A DNA stretch of 42,574 bases from Corallochytrium limacisporum. Lineage: Eukaryota; Opisthokonta. Below are positions 1-8,123 of the stretch, piece by piece (the stretch's first letter is position 1; every line of letters starts with the position of its first letter). The translations under genes were made by a program, and so were the position numbers. Below the pieces are notes generated by a model that was not told where the DNA came from, did no database searches, and saw only the letters and a program-made list of their open reading frames with translations. The stretch spans positions 246,259 to 288,832 of the forward strand of contig PDIP01000039.1 in NCBI GenBank assembly GCA_002811645.1, in the 5' to 3' direction.

Positions 1-1523
1 TACACCCCCCTCTCCCCAATCCTTTTCTTTTAATGGTGGATAACTTTGGTACTTTCTTTCTCTCTTTTCTTTCTTCTTTGTCCCAGTGTAGAAGGCCGGG
101 GCACAGCCAACCGGCACAGAGGAAGGAGGCGGTCTATGTTGTACCCCGGGAAGAAATCGGCCCATTAGGCCCCCCCCCCATTCTCTTTTGACCCTGCGCA
201 GCAGTAATTAGCAAACGCACAACACAACTGCACGTTCGTAATTCTCTGAGTCATTTCTTCCTTTTTGGCACCCCCTTACTTTGCGAAGAATGTATAACTC
301 CGTTACAAACAATCAATACATTTAATATTGACAGTCGTGTCTGAACGGTGGCCAAGTGGCAATAGGAAAAACAGGGAGGGAGGGAGACGGAGAGAAAAAA
401 GGAGAAAGGGGGGGGGGGAGCGTGGCAGGCGGCTGGGCCAGGGGAAGAGTTTGCTTGCGTACAATGTCATCATTCTTCATCATTTTTGCGATCATCGTCG
501 AATCACCATCTATTCACGCACCACACGCCCCGCCGACACATGCTGCACACTCACTCACGCACACTCACACACTCACACCCCCCCTTTTCTATTGACTCAG
601 TCACACACTCAGGTCACACACACACAACACGCACAGCACACCGCGTTTCGGAGGCCAGCGATTGGTGGTGACTACAGCCGGGTCAGCAGCCAAAGCACTC
701 TGGCCCAGAAAGAAAACACAAGAAAAAAAGACCAAAAAAAAAAAACAAAAGCAAAATCTGCAAAGGCAGCCCGAACCCGCCTTCCTTGGAGGAGGGGCAG
801 TTTCGGGGTGGCGGCTGTGCAAAAGAACGAGAGAATTGAACGAAGCGAAATTACGAGAAAAAAAAATGTGGAAGGGCGGGTTTTTCCTTAGCGGAGCACA
901 CACAGTCACTCACACACCGACTCTCTTTGGGTGCCCCCCCCGGGGGGGGGGGTGGGATTGTGGGTCGGTAGGCTTCGCAGTGGGTTGGTCCGCTGAACAA
1001 TAAAAGTTGGAGGGGTGGGTGCGACGGGGCCCCCCTCCCTAACCCTACCCCCTACCCCGGCAGCCCGTACCGTACGCGGACGGACGGACGAGGCAGTGGT
1101 GGATGTCGTACGTGAGTGTGTGTGAGAGAGAGTGTGTGTGTGAGAGAGAGTGTGTGTGTGTGCGTGTGTACGTATCAGGATACTGTTCGGCGTGAAAATA
1201 GTGGTTTCGCTTTGGGGCATGTTTTGTTTTCTTTTGGTGTGTATGCTCCAAGATGTTGGTTAGTGCGTGCTCAACTTAAGGTGTCATTGTCTACCAGCGC
1301 GGAAATCTGCTCTGGTTCTCCTATTTCGAACTACTCGCTTCTCTATTAACCACTTAATTGAGTTCTTGTAAACCACAACTTCTCATGAGGCTCTTTGTTC
1401 GAGACAGCGAGGTTGACTACGCTTTCGTCCAAAGAGCGTGAGCGATAACTGGCTTCATTAATCAAACAGTGGAAGCTAACGGGCACACCAAATCTTCTAA
1501 ACAAGACAACACAAAGTTGCAGG
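1..1523. repeat. low-complexity upstream region
   Basis: No convincing gene is seen before the acyltransferase start at 1524. The stretch holds a purine tract (about 366-423), a CA-rich microsatellite (about 514-641), an A-rich tract (about 700-765) and a C-run joined directly to a G-run (934-952). It also holds a short telomere-like CCCTAACCCTA (about 1037-1047) and alternating GT/GA microsatellite (about 1108-1171). Open frames here are translations of simple repeats (His/Thr-rich or Arg/Gly/Lys-rich) and are not credible proteins. The segment nearest 1524 is the likely promoter and 5' UTR of the acyltransferase gene. Confidence 0.7.
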
Positions 1524-3386
1524 ATGGACGGCGACGATTGGGAAAGGGCCATGGTGGACCTGCCCGCCCAAGAGTTTGGCATGCTCTACCATACCATGAG
1601 AGGCGTCTTCCGCGTTGTGATTGACATATTCTTTCGTGACGTTGAAGTCACAGGTCTGGACAACATCCCTCCGTCTGGCCCAGTTATCTTTGTAGGCAAC
1701 CACAACAACCAGTTTGTTGACGGGCTTATGATGTTTACACAGGCCACCCGAGACCTCCGATTCTTGGTGGCTCAGAAATCCATGGATCGTCCGGGCATTG
1801 GGCGCATGGCCAAGGCTATCGGTTCTATCGGTGTCCCGCGGCCGCAAGACTTTGCGACTAGGGGCATCGGCACTGTAAGCGTGATGGGAAGTACCCTAAA
1901 GGGAGAAGGCACCAGGTTCAAAGAGGATCTCGGTGTGAAATTCCAGGTCAAGACAGAACGCGGAACGTTCACAGTGAAGCGGGTGGTGAGCGACACGGAG
2001 GCGACTCTTGAAAAGGACGCTCCGGAAGAGTTCACTGGCCTGAAGTACTCAATCATCCCCAAACTGGACCAAGGGGCTCTCTTTGAGAATGTTTGGACCA
2101 CTCTACATGACGGTGGTTGCATCGGTATCTTTCCTGAGGGCGGTAGTCACGATCGGGCTAGTCTTCTGCCACTGAAGGCTGGCGTAACCGTGATGGCACT
2201 GGGTGCCATGTACAAATACCCTGGTTTGCAGGTAAGCATTGTGCCTTGTGGGCTGAACTACTTGAACCCGCACAAGTTCCGGTCCACGGCGTTTGTGGAG
2301 TTTGGGCCTCCGCTTCGACCGGATCCATCGCTGGTGCGGAAGTACGCGACCAACCGGCGCGAAGCGTGCAGTGAACTTCTAGAGCAGATCACGGATGTGC
2401 TCAAGGCTGTGACGGTGAACGCCCCGGACGTCGACACGAGGCAAGTAATTAGGCTCACCCGCCAGTTGTTTACACCTTCTGGAGTGCGTATGGCTCCAGA
2501 ACGGTATTTGAAGATGACCCGACGCTTTGTGGAAGGCTATAAGGTGTTCAAGGACGATCCTATGGTTGAGGAACTCCTACCCAAGGTGCGGGACTATGGA
2601 GAAAGTTTGAAGATTTACGGTTTGGAGGACCGCCAGGTGAGGCGTCTGAAATTGGCTCGGTACAAAGCGGCGGAACTTCTGGGACATCGCATGATGCTGG
2701 TGCTCTTCTACATAATTTTGGGTCTGCCCGGTCTGGTCATCCATTTACCAGTCATGGTCTTCATCCGGTGGTACAGCCAGCAGAAAGCCGTGCAGGCAGT
2801 GGCGGAATCTAGCGTGAAAATCGAGGGCAAGGACGTGCTGGCCAGCTGGAAACTAATGACAGCTGTGGTTCTGCTGCCTCTGACTTACACTGCGTGGTCG
2901 GTTGCATTTTTCTTTTACCTTTACTCAGCACAAGACTTCGACTTCCTTCACTCGCTGCTGGCAGCTGCGGCATTCGGCGTTTGGTTGCCGTTCCTGCACT
3001 ACTTTGTCATACGCATTGGTGAGCAGGGTCTGATGGTGTTGTACTCCATCAAGCCATTGTTCCTGTCCATGATTCCATGGCGACATAAAGAACGAATGCA
3101 CCTTGTGGACCAACGCCAGACGTTACGTCAGGAGATCCTCACAGTCGTCCGCAAGCTTGGACCGCAGCTTTTTGATGACCTCACTCCTGATAAATTGCAC
3201 CGTCTCACCACTGAGTCATCGCAGCTGCAAGTTGAGGATCTGCAGCAAGCCAATGTTACCATCAGACAACTGGAGGAAGAGAATGACAAGCTGTTGCGCC
3301 GCATCCGGGAGCTTGAGGACGAGTTATATGCTTCTGGCATCAAGTTCCGGTCGGTGCAGTCAATGGACTCTGACGGCACCATCTAA
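1524..3386 (+). CDS. glycerol-3-phosphate (DHAP) acyltransferase, Sct1/Gpt2 type
   Basis: This 620-residue membrane enzyme should transfer acyl chains from acyl-CoA to glycerol-3-phosphate or DHAP, the first step of glycerolipid synthesis at the ER. The acyltransferase blocks are visible in order: GNHNNQFVDG near residue 58 (H-x5-D block I, matching PHANQFVDP of yeast Sct1/Gpt2), GTRFKEDL near 130, GIFPEGGSHDRASLLPLKAG near 200 and VPCGLNYLNPHKFRS near 238. Three hydrophobic segments follow (about 390-415, 440-470 and 480-500). A coiled-coil tail (about 555-610) ends the protein. The ATG at 1524 gives a complete amino end before block I. An AATAAA at 3466-3471 could be the poly(A) signal, only 30 bp before the end of the facing gene. 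The family call is firm; substrate preference (G3P or DHAP) is inferred. Confidence 0.92.
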   Translation: MDGDDWERAMVDLPAQEFGMLYHTMRGVFRVVIDIFFRDVEVTGLDNIPPSGPVIFVGNHNNQFVDGLMMFTQATRDLRFLVAQKSMDRPGIGRMAKAIGSIGVPRPQDFATRGIGTVSVMGSTLKGEGTRFKEDLGVKFQVKTERGTFTVKRVVSDTEATLEKDAPEEFTGLKYSIIPKLDQGALFENVWTTLHDGGCIGIFPEGGSHDRASLLPLKAGVTVMALGAMYKYPGLQVSIVPCGLNYLNPHKFRSTAFVEFGPPLRPDPSLVRKYATNRREACSELLEQITDVLKAVTVNAPDVDTRQVIRLTRQLFTPSGVRMAPERYLKMTRRFVEGYKVFKDDPMVEELLPKVRDYGESLKIYGLEDRQVRRLKLARYKAAELLGHRMMLVLFYIILGLPGLVIHLPVMVFIRWYSQQKAVQAVAESSVKIEGKDVLASWKLMTAVVLLPLTYTAWSVAFFFYLYSAQDFDFLHSLLAAAAFGVWLPFLHYFVIRIGEQGLMVLYSIKPLFLSMIPWRHKERMHLVDQRQTLRQEILTVVRKLGPQLFDDLTPDKLHRLTTESSQLQVEDLQQANVTIRQLEEENDKLLRRIRELEDELYASGIKFRSVQSMDSDGTI

Positions 3387-3465
3387 ATTTGTGATTCTTT
3401 GCGGACAACACTGTAGAGGGTGTCTTTCAAGTATTATACAGAAATTATACACAGCCGCGGAATGC

Positions 3466-3471
3466 AATAAA
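3466..3471 (+). promoter_or_regulatory. AATAAA poly(A) signal candidate
   Basis: AATAAA lies 80 bp after the stop of the acyltransferase gene, in the 114-bp gap between two tail-to-tail genes. Position and exact hexamer fit a poly(A) signal. No cleavage site can be seen. Confidence 0.45.
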
Positions 3472-3500
3472 TTCTACCGAATATTTCCATTCTATTCTGT

Positions 3501-4610
3501 TTACGATTGCCAGGTGAGCGTTAGGAAGCTGCAATACACATACACCTTACGACCGTCCAACTCCGTCCGTCCCTGTACTACCAGCCCACAGTCTCGCGAT
3601 GTAAAGTTCCCGTGGCTGGTCAGCGTGACTTCGAGATTATGGATCTGTTCCGCGTCGCTGTACAATGAGAGAGTAAAGCATGTTTTGTAATCGACATGGC
3701 TGGGCAGTCCGCCGTCAGTTGGCGTCTTAGCCTCAAGCTCTGATCCGCCCTTCAGTGCGACTGTCACGGATGGCGGCACAACAATCCGAAGGGCCTGCAG
3801 CGCGGACTTGACAACATGTTGCAGTCCGTCCTCATGGTCCAGTTCATCTGCAGCGAGATAGGCGAGATTCAGGCTTTGCATTGCTGGCATTGGTACCTCG
3901 TCCTCGTCAGTCAGCTGTTCTGGGACATCTATGATATACGTTCTGGGCAGATCGCGGGCAATGAAACTCTTTTGCGTCCGTTCCAGGGTCTCCAAAAGCC
4001 GCCCAGCCACCGTAAAGCTCCATTCTCGCTTCGGGCTCGCGTCTGATTTCTGTGGCTTCATTCGAAGGGTACGGTAGAGTTCGTGGCCCTGAAGATCCGC
4101 ACGCAGGCGATTCAACGCGTTTGCAATCCCGAAAACATCTTCTGTTGACTCCGGGGCGTTACCTTTAACTTCCTGTCCTTTTCCAAAGAAGGTGTTCACT
4201 ACGCCGGTGACTTCCGGGTGGTAAAACTCTGTTTTCACAACATTTGGGATTTTCTGCAGAAACCGCTGCCGGTGGTCAGCGGCTTCAAATTCCTGTTTCC
4301 GCACCCGATTGATCTCTTTGTCGACAGCCCTTTTCCGTTCCAGAATGCTGGTCCTCTCTTTTTCGCTCATGTCCGGTTGATTCATAAGATGTTGATCTTT
4401 TACCTTCACAAAATGTTTCAACTGCGCTGCCAATTGGTTGTGCTCTCGACGCAACTGATTCCCTTTGTATGTAATCTGGATCCATTCCCTGTCATACTTT
4501 TGACATTCATCGACCAGCGATTGGGTCCATTCCCCCCGGGGTAAAAGCCCTTCCTTGAGTGCATCAATGTCACCACCGCTGGCTGGGCGAAGGTCAATGG
4601 GTTCTATCAT
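3501..4610 (-). CDS. seryl-tRNA synthetase-like protein lacking catalytic motifs
   Basis: The first ~130 of 369 residues resemble the tRNA-binding N-terminal domain of cytosolic SerRS: an IDLRPASGGDIDALKE start, then DREWIQITYKGNQLRREHNQ and a long two-strand coiled-coil arm. Later pieces still align with the class II core. WSFTVAGRLLETLERTQKSF fits the motif 1 helix, and SHGNFTSRDCGL then GRKVYVYCSFLTLT fits the SNCTDYQARRL to HMLNGT stretch before motif 3. Motif 2 (FRxE loop), the TSE serine-binding segment and the motif 3 arginine are absent. The protein stops right after the HMLNGT equivalent, so it is about 100-140 residues short of a full SerRS. I infer a pseudoenzyme that may still bind tRNA-Ser or a partner, comparable in principle to the insect SerRS paralogue SLIMP. 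There is no obvious mitochondrial presequence. The frame is intact, so this is not a pseudogene by disruption. Confidence 0.72.
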   Translation of the reverse strand: MIEPIDLRPASGGDIDALKEGLLPRGEWTQSLVDECQKYDREWIQITYKGNQLRREHNQLAAQLKHFVKVKDQHLMNQPDMSEKERTSILERKRAVDKEINRVRKQEFEAADHRQRFLQKIPNVVKTEFYHPEVTGVVNTFFGKGQEVKGNAPESTEDVFGIANALNRLRADLQGHELYRTLRMKPQKSDASPKREWSFTVAGRLLETLERTQKSFIARDLPRTYIIDVPEQLTDEDEVPMPAMQSLNLAYLAADELDHEDGLQHVVKSALQALRIVVPPSVTVALKGGSELEAKTPTDGGLPSHVDYKTCFTLSLYSDAEQIHNLEVTLTSHGNFTSRDCGLVVQGRTELDGRKVYVYCSFLTLTWQS

Positions 4611-5115
4611 TGCTTACAGCTATGTTTATAATGTACACACTTTGCACATGGTATCGGCCGACTCTACTTGGAAAGAACTCCACGTTCGCAGATTGCTACT
4701 GGCTATTATATTTTTTCGTATAATGCTTTCAAATACCATGCAAACTTGATATCTGCATAGTCAGGGATCACGGCTCAATGAGAGTGATAGAGCACTACCG
4801 AAATACCACTGTCACAGCGTCATGACTAAGTACCTTCTCTCCACTATCTGTTGGTGGAGAATCATCTGCGGAAACCCACCCGCCCGCCTCCCGAGAATGT
4901 GGGGTCCCATGCGACCCGTGCAGAGGGAGGGGGCCAAGACCAGACTGAATTAGGGGTCATGTATTTTTTAAAGAACACTGAGAAACATGTCCATGCACTG
5001 TATTTTCGCTAGTTTACAAGATCATGCGTTACGTCAATATGGGACAAATAAGATTGAAGCTATGGTTTCCGCAAATGGATTTTGTGGAAGAAGTGATGAT
5101 CGAGACTACGACATT
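4611..5115. other. intergenic, no gene seen
   Basis: This 505-bp gap holds the upstream region of the SerRS-like gene (reading left) and the downstream region of the C1-PTB adaptor gene. The 4620-4790 part is AT-rich with TATA-like stretches (for example around 4706-4716) at a plausible distance from the SerRS-like start. I see no coding region or RNA gene. Confidence 0.5.
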
Positions 5116-6012
5116 TCAAAGCCTCATACGCTGAGGTGAACCATCGAAATCGCTATACTCGCACTCATCCTCATCCTGGGTGTCCTGGGACATTGCAGAA
5201 GCCCGATTTGATCCACTCTGACTGACCTTCGTGGGCGATGGGCTGCCAAAATCAGTGTAATCCAATTCATCCTCGGCAGCAGCCGCTGCAGCTGATGAGG
5301 CCGCCGCTCTTTCAATTCGAGGAGTTGTTCCTCTGCTAAAGTCTGAGTACTCGTATTCCTCGTCCGCGGTAACTGCAGAGCTCATGTCGACTAGTGGCAC
5401 CCTTGAAGTTGATGCACCTAATGCAACTGTGCCCACATTACCGCAGTTTCTGTTGGTCTCCTCTCTCATGGATGGTTGTCTGCCCATCCGCTTCGCCTTC
5501 AAGGCCTCCATCAGTATGCTGATCTGGCTCTTGACCTTGGCGTCAATCTCAGCAGCTTTGCCTGTAGCAAACTGGAAGACGCCTTCCCCAGTTTCACAAC
5601 GCCGCCCAGCTTCGAGAGTAAAATCCGTTTCGTCTGCTCCAAACTTACGAATGAACTCCAAAGGGAATCCCGTAACCCGCTGGCCCTGCATAGTCCAGAT
5701 CACGACTTCGTTAGAGGTGACCTGCAACTCAGCTCGTCCTCCGCTCAATGGAGGGCAGTCTCGGACTTCGACAATCCATGCATCTGGACGGCTTGGCTCA
5801 ATCGGGATGGCTGACGGAATGGTAGAAGTATGACCCATGGCTTCGATTTCATCCATGGAAGCCGCCGCACATTTTGGTGCGCATTCGTTGCATTCCTTAT
5901 GGCATTTCAGCCTGCACAGACTGCATTTTAGTGTCGATCTCATGAGCATACTCTTCATGCACACACCACACTGGCCGGATCCTTTACCGGCTTTCTCCCA
6001 AATGTGCGTCAT
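5116..6012 (-). CDS. C1 zinc finger + IRS-type PTB adaptor with repeated YSDF motifs
   Basis: This 298-residue protein looks like a tyrosine-kinase signalling adaptor. Residues 3-48 form a C1 zinc finger with ligand spacing H3-x11-C15-x2-C18-x11-C30-x2-C33-x4-H38-x2-C41-x6-C48, so it may bind membrane lipid. Residues about 78-175 resemble an IRS/DOK-type PTB domain, ending in GRRCETGEGVFQFATGKAAE, the pattern of the last strand and helix of that family. The tail is Ser/Ala-rich and carries three near-identical acidic tyrosine motifs, EYSDF, DYTDF and EYSDF, at Y222, Y252 and Y286. Each has Phe at +3, as expected of SH2-docking phosphosites. Order of action (C1 recruits, PTB binds receptor, tail docks SH2) is inference. 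The ATG at 6012 is preceded in frame by a stop. IRS-type PTB domains are a holozoan hallmark. Confidence 0.75.
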   Translation of the reverse strand: MTHIWEKAGKGSGQCGVCMKSMLMRSTLKCSLCRLKCHKECNECAPKCAAASMDEIEAMGHTSTIPSAIPIEPSRPDAWIVEVRDCPPLSGGRAELQVTSNEVVIWTMQGQRVTGFPLEFIRKFGADETDFTLEAGRRCETGEGVFQFATGKAAEIDAKVKSQISILMEALKAKRMGRQPSMREETNRNCGNVGTVALGASTSRVPLVDMSSAVTADEEYEYSDFSRGTTPRIERAAASSAAAAAAEDELDYTDFGSPSPTKVSQSGSNRASAMSQDTQDEDECEYSDFDGSPQRMRL

Positions 6013-7081
6013 TCTGCTGAATATCCGTCACAGGCCGGACTTACCTCGTGCCTTCAATTAAGGTCCAGCACCGTTCTCTTACTAAGCATGGGTTAGCCCA
6101 AAGCTCTGCACCTTGATCTACCCTTGAGGAACGTCAGTGTTGTCCTTTCGACTAGTTTCTGTACATGCACCCATGCATTCACGCTCGTACGCAATGCAAA
6201 CTATCAAGATGTCTCAATTTCGTCGAGAAATCTCCGACATTGGTATCTCAACTAACAAAGCATCGATAAGCAGTGCTACGGACAAGCGTCCTAACGCCCA
6301 CCTGCCCCCAACTTTGAGTCTGCACGCCTTACACAGATGGTGGTACCGCTGATTGCCACAATGAAGGGTGTGTGAGTGCGATAGCAGGAAGAACAAACTT
6401 CTCCTTCCGTCTCGCTTGTGCAACGACCCCATAACATGCCCTGTACCATCCGGTGTGCCAACATAACATCTCACCCTCCGCTGCCTTGCCCTCCCGAGGC
6501 CGCCCCCACAGATGCGATACCACGGTCGCTCCGCACCACGGCTCCATGCAAAACCTAACCTCGCGACAACCCCCCCCTCCCTTGCTCCTTGGCCACCTCC
6601 TTCCAAGGGACCGGGGGCCCTTCGATTCGTTGAGCAGCCAACGGCGGGCGTCCCGCCTCCAAGTGCGACCCCGCCTTTGTCTGCCCTTTTCCCTCTTTCC
6701 TCCCCCAACGACCACGCCGCTTTTTACTTGGTCGGACCCACCTTTGGCGAGTGTCTTGGCCCCGACGAGTAAGGCACGAAACTAGACTCTGCATTAATGG
6801 ATCGGGGGCCTATTTTAACCGGAGGATGCAGACGGCAAAAAGCATCTGTGTGCGCAGACCCATCGGGCTTTATGGCTGTTTTCTCCACTGTCCCTCGGGA
6901 TCTGTATGATCGGTGTTCATATGCAAATGAGGACAAATGCTACGCTTGTCTTCTTTTGCCAGCGCCTCTTGGCTCCAAATCTTTTTCTTGACGAACTGCC
7001 GTCATCAGGGAATGGTGCTGGGTAGAAAAGCACTTGGGACGTGGATCAAGATCTGTCAGAGGAGCAGTTGGAACAAACTTG
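6013..7081. promoter_or_regulatory. divergent upstream region, GC-rich
   Basis: This 1069-bp region lies between head-to-head genes (C1-PTB left, rhodanese-DsrE right). The part at about 6460-6775 is strongly C-rich on the + strand, with runs of C/T and Pro/Arg-rich spurious frames, and probably carries the shared promoter. A short upstream ORF starts at 7012 and overlaps the start of the right-hand gene. No further gene is seen. Confidence 0.45.
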
Positions 7082-7906
7082 ATGAAAGGGATAAGTACAG
7101 ATACATTGAGAAGATCCCACCTGAACAACATGTGCTCCACCAGTAAGACTATGGAAATGATGGGCAAGTCCAGTGGCGGTGGTGGCGGTGGCGGCTCCTT
7201 CTCCACTGGTCCGAGAATTATTTCTCCGATCAAGGTCAAACAGAATCCGGCAGAGTACGTACTGCTCGATGTTCGGGAGAAGGATGAGCTTGACGGCCGT
7301 GATGTTGAGAAGCCTCTGAATGGCGCTGTTTGCAAACCTATGGGTAAACTTCTCACTGATGCACACAATGACATGTTGGACGAGTACAAGAGCCAGAAAC
7401 TCGTCGTTTACTGTAACACTGGTTACCGGTCAGGGATTGCATGTAAGGCATTGGAGGATCTCGGATTTGATGCATACACACTGGAAATGGGTCTGCTCGG
7501 TTGGACTAACTACGCTGCGTTAACCCCAGAATTTGTCACTGTTCTAACTGTTAAAGATGACATTGAGAAGATCACGCTTGGCTTGAGCTTTGCCAACGCA
7601 GGGCTTCAGCAGGGAAAGACAGTCGCAGTGATTATGTTTGGCGACGGCGTCGAGTTGGTACAGAAACCAGAACGGCTCGGAGGCAAGCTAATGTACGAGG
7701 ACTGGAAGCTCAATGACCCATTCAAACCAGTTAAGGGACTCATGAACAAATTTGTGTCCGAGGGAGGCATTGTCTTCGCCTGTACAACATGCGTGAAAAG
7801 CCGGGGTATTACATATGCCGATCTCTTGGATTTTGTGTCCCCGATTCAGGCTCCAGATTTTGTAAGGATGGTCAGTCAAGCTGGTGGTAGCGTACAGTTA
7901 ACGTGA
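7082..7906 (+). CDS. rhodanese-DsrE-like fusion protein (sulfur transfer)
   Basis: This 274-residue protein joins two sulfur-handling domains. Residues about 55-145 are a rhodanese domain: YVLLDVREKDELDG and the active loop VVYCNTGYRSG with Cys111, which would carry a persulfide. After a short linker, residues about 155-274 resemble the DsrE/DsrF fold: VTVLTVKDDIEKITLGLSFA, then VAVIMFGDGV and FACTTCVKSRGI. The Cys234-x2-Cys237 pair sits where DsrE-family proteins keep their sulfur-carrying cysteine. The first ATG is at 7082. The ~30 residues before the Gly-rich linker are basic and Ser/Thr-rich without acidic clusters, so mitochondrial import is possible. The reaction (persulfide relay from rhodanese Cys to DsrE Cys) is inferred. 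The pairing recalls bacterial CoA-disulfide-reductase/rhodanese multidomain proteins. Confidence 0.82.
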   Translation: MKGISTDTLRRSHLNNMCSTSKTMEMMGKSSGGGGGGGSFSTGPRIISPIKVKQNPAEYVLLDVREKDELDGRDVEKPLNGAVCKPMGKLLTDAHNDMLDEYKSQKLVVYCNTGYRSGIACKALEDLGFDAYTLEMGLLGWTNYAALTPEFVTVLTVKDDIEKITLGLSFANAGLQQGKTVAVIMFGDGVELVQKPERLGGKLMYEDWKLNDPFKPVKGLMNKFVSEGGIVFACTTCVKSRGITYADLLDFVSPIQAPDFVRMVSQAGGSVQLT

Positions 7907-8123
7907 CGATGATGATACTGCATCCTCATGACCTCTTCTATTGAATCAACTGCAGATTGCTTAAATGCTGTTACACCATTTGAGAGTGTCCTGAGAAACG
8001 GTATGTTGTCTATTTTCCAGATTTGGACGTGCATTTCGGGTTTTTGAGTGCTTGATTGTACTGGGTGGATGTCGAAGAATATGGATAAAGGTAGTTTAGA
8101 TGTTTTTAGTGCTCGTTGATTCG

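Noticed and set aside
349-370. tRNA A-box-like sequence GTGGCCAAGTGG
   Set aside because: No B box (GGTTCGAATCC-like) follows within tRNA distance and no cloverleaf can be drawn.
1037-1058. Telomere-like CCCTAACCCTA
   Set aside because: Fewer than two repeat units in a C-rich region; not evidence for a chromosome end.
6013-6043. GTAAGT...CAG pair just upstream of the C1-PTB ATG
   Set aside because: About 31 nt, too short for an intron here, and the ATG at 6012 already precedes the complete C1 ligand set.
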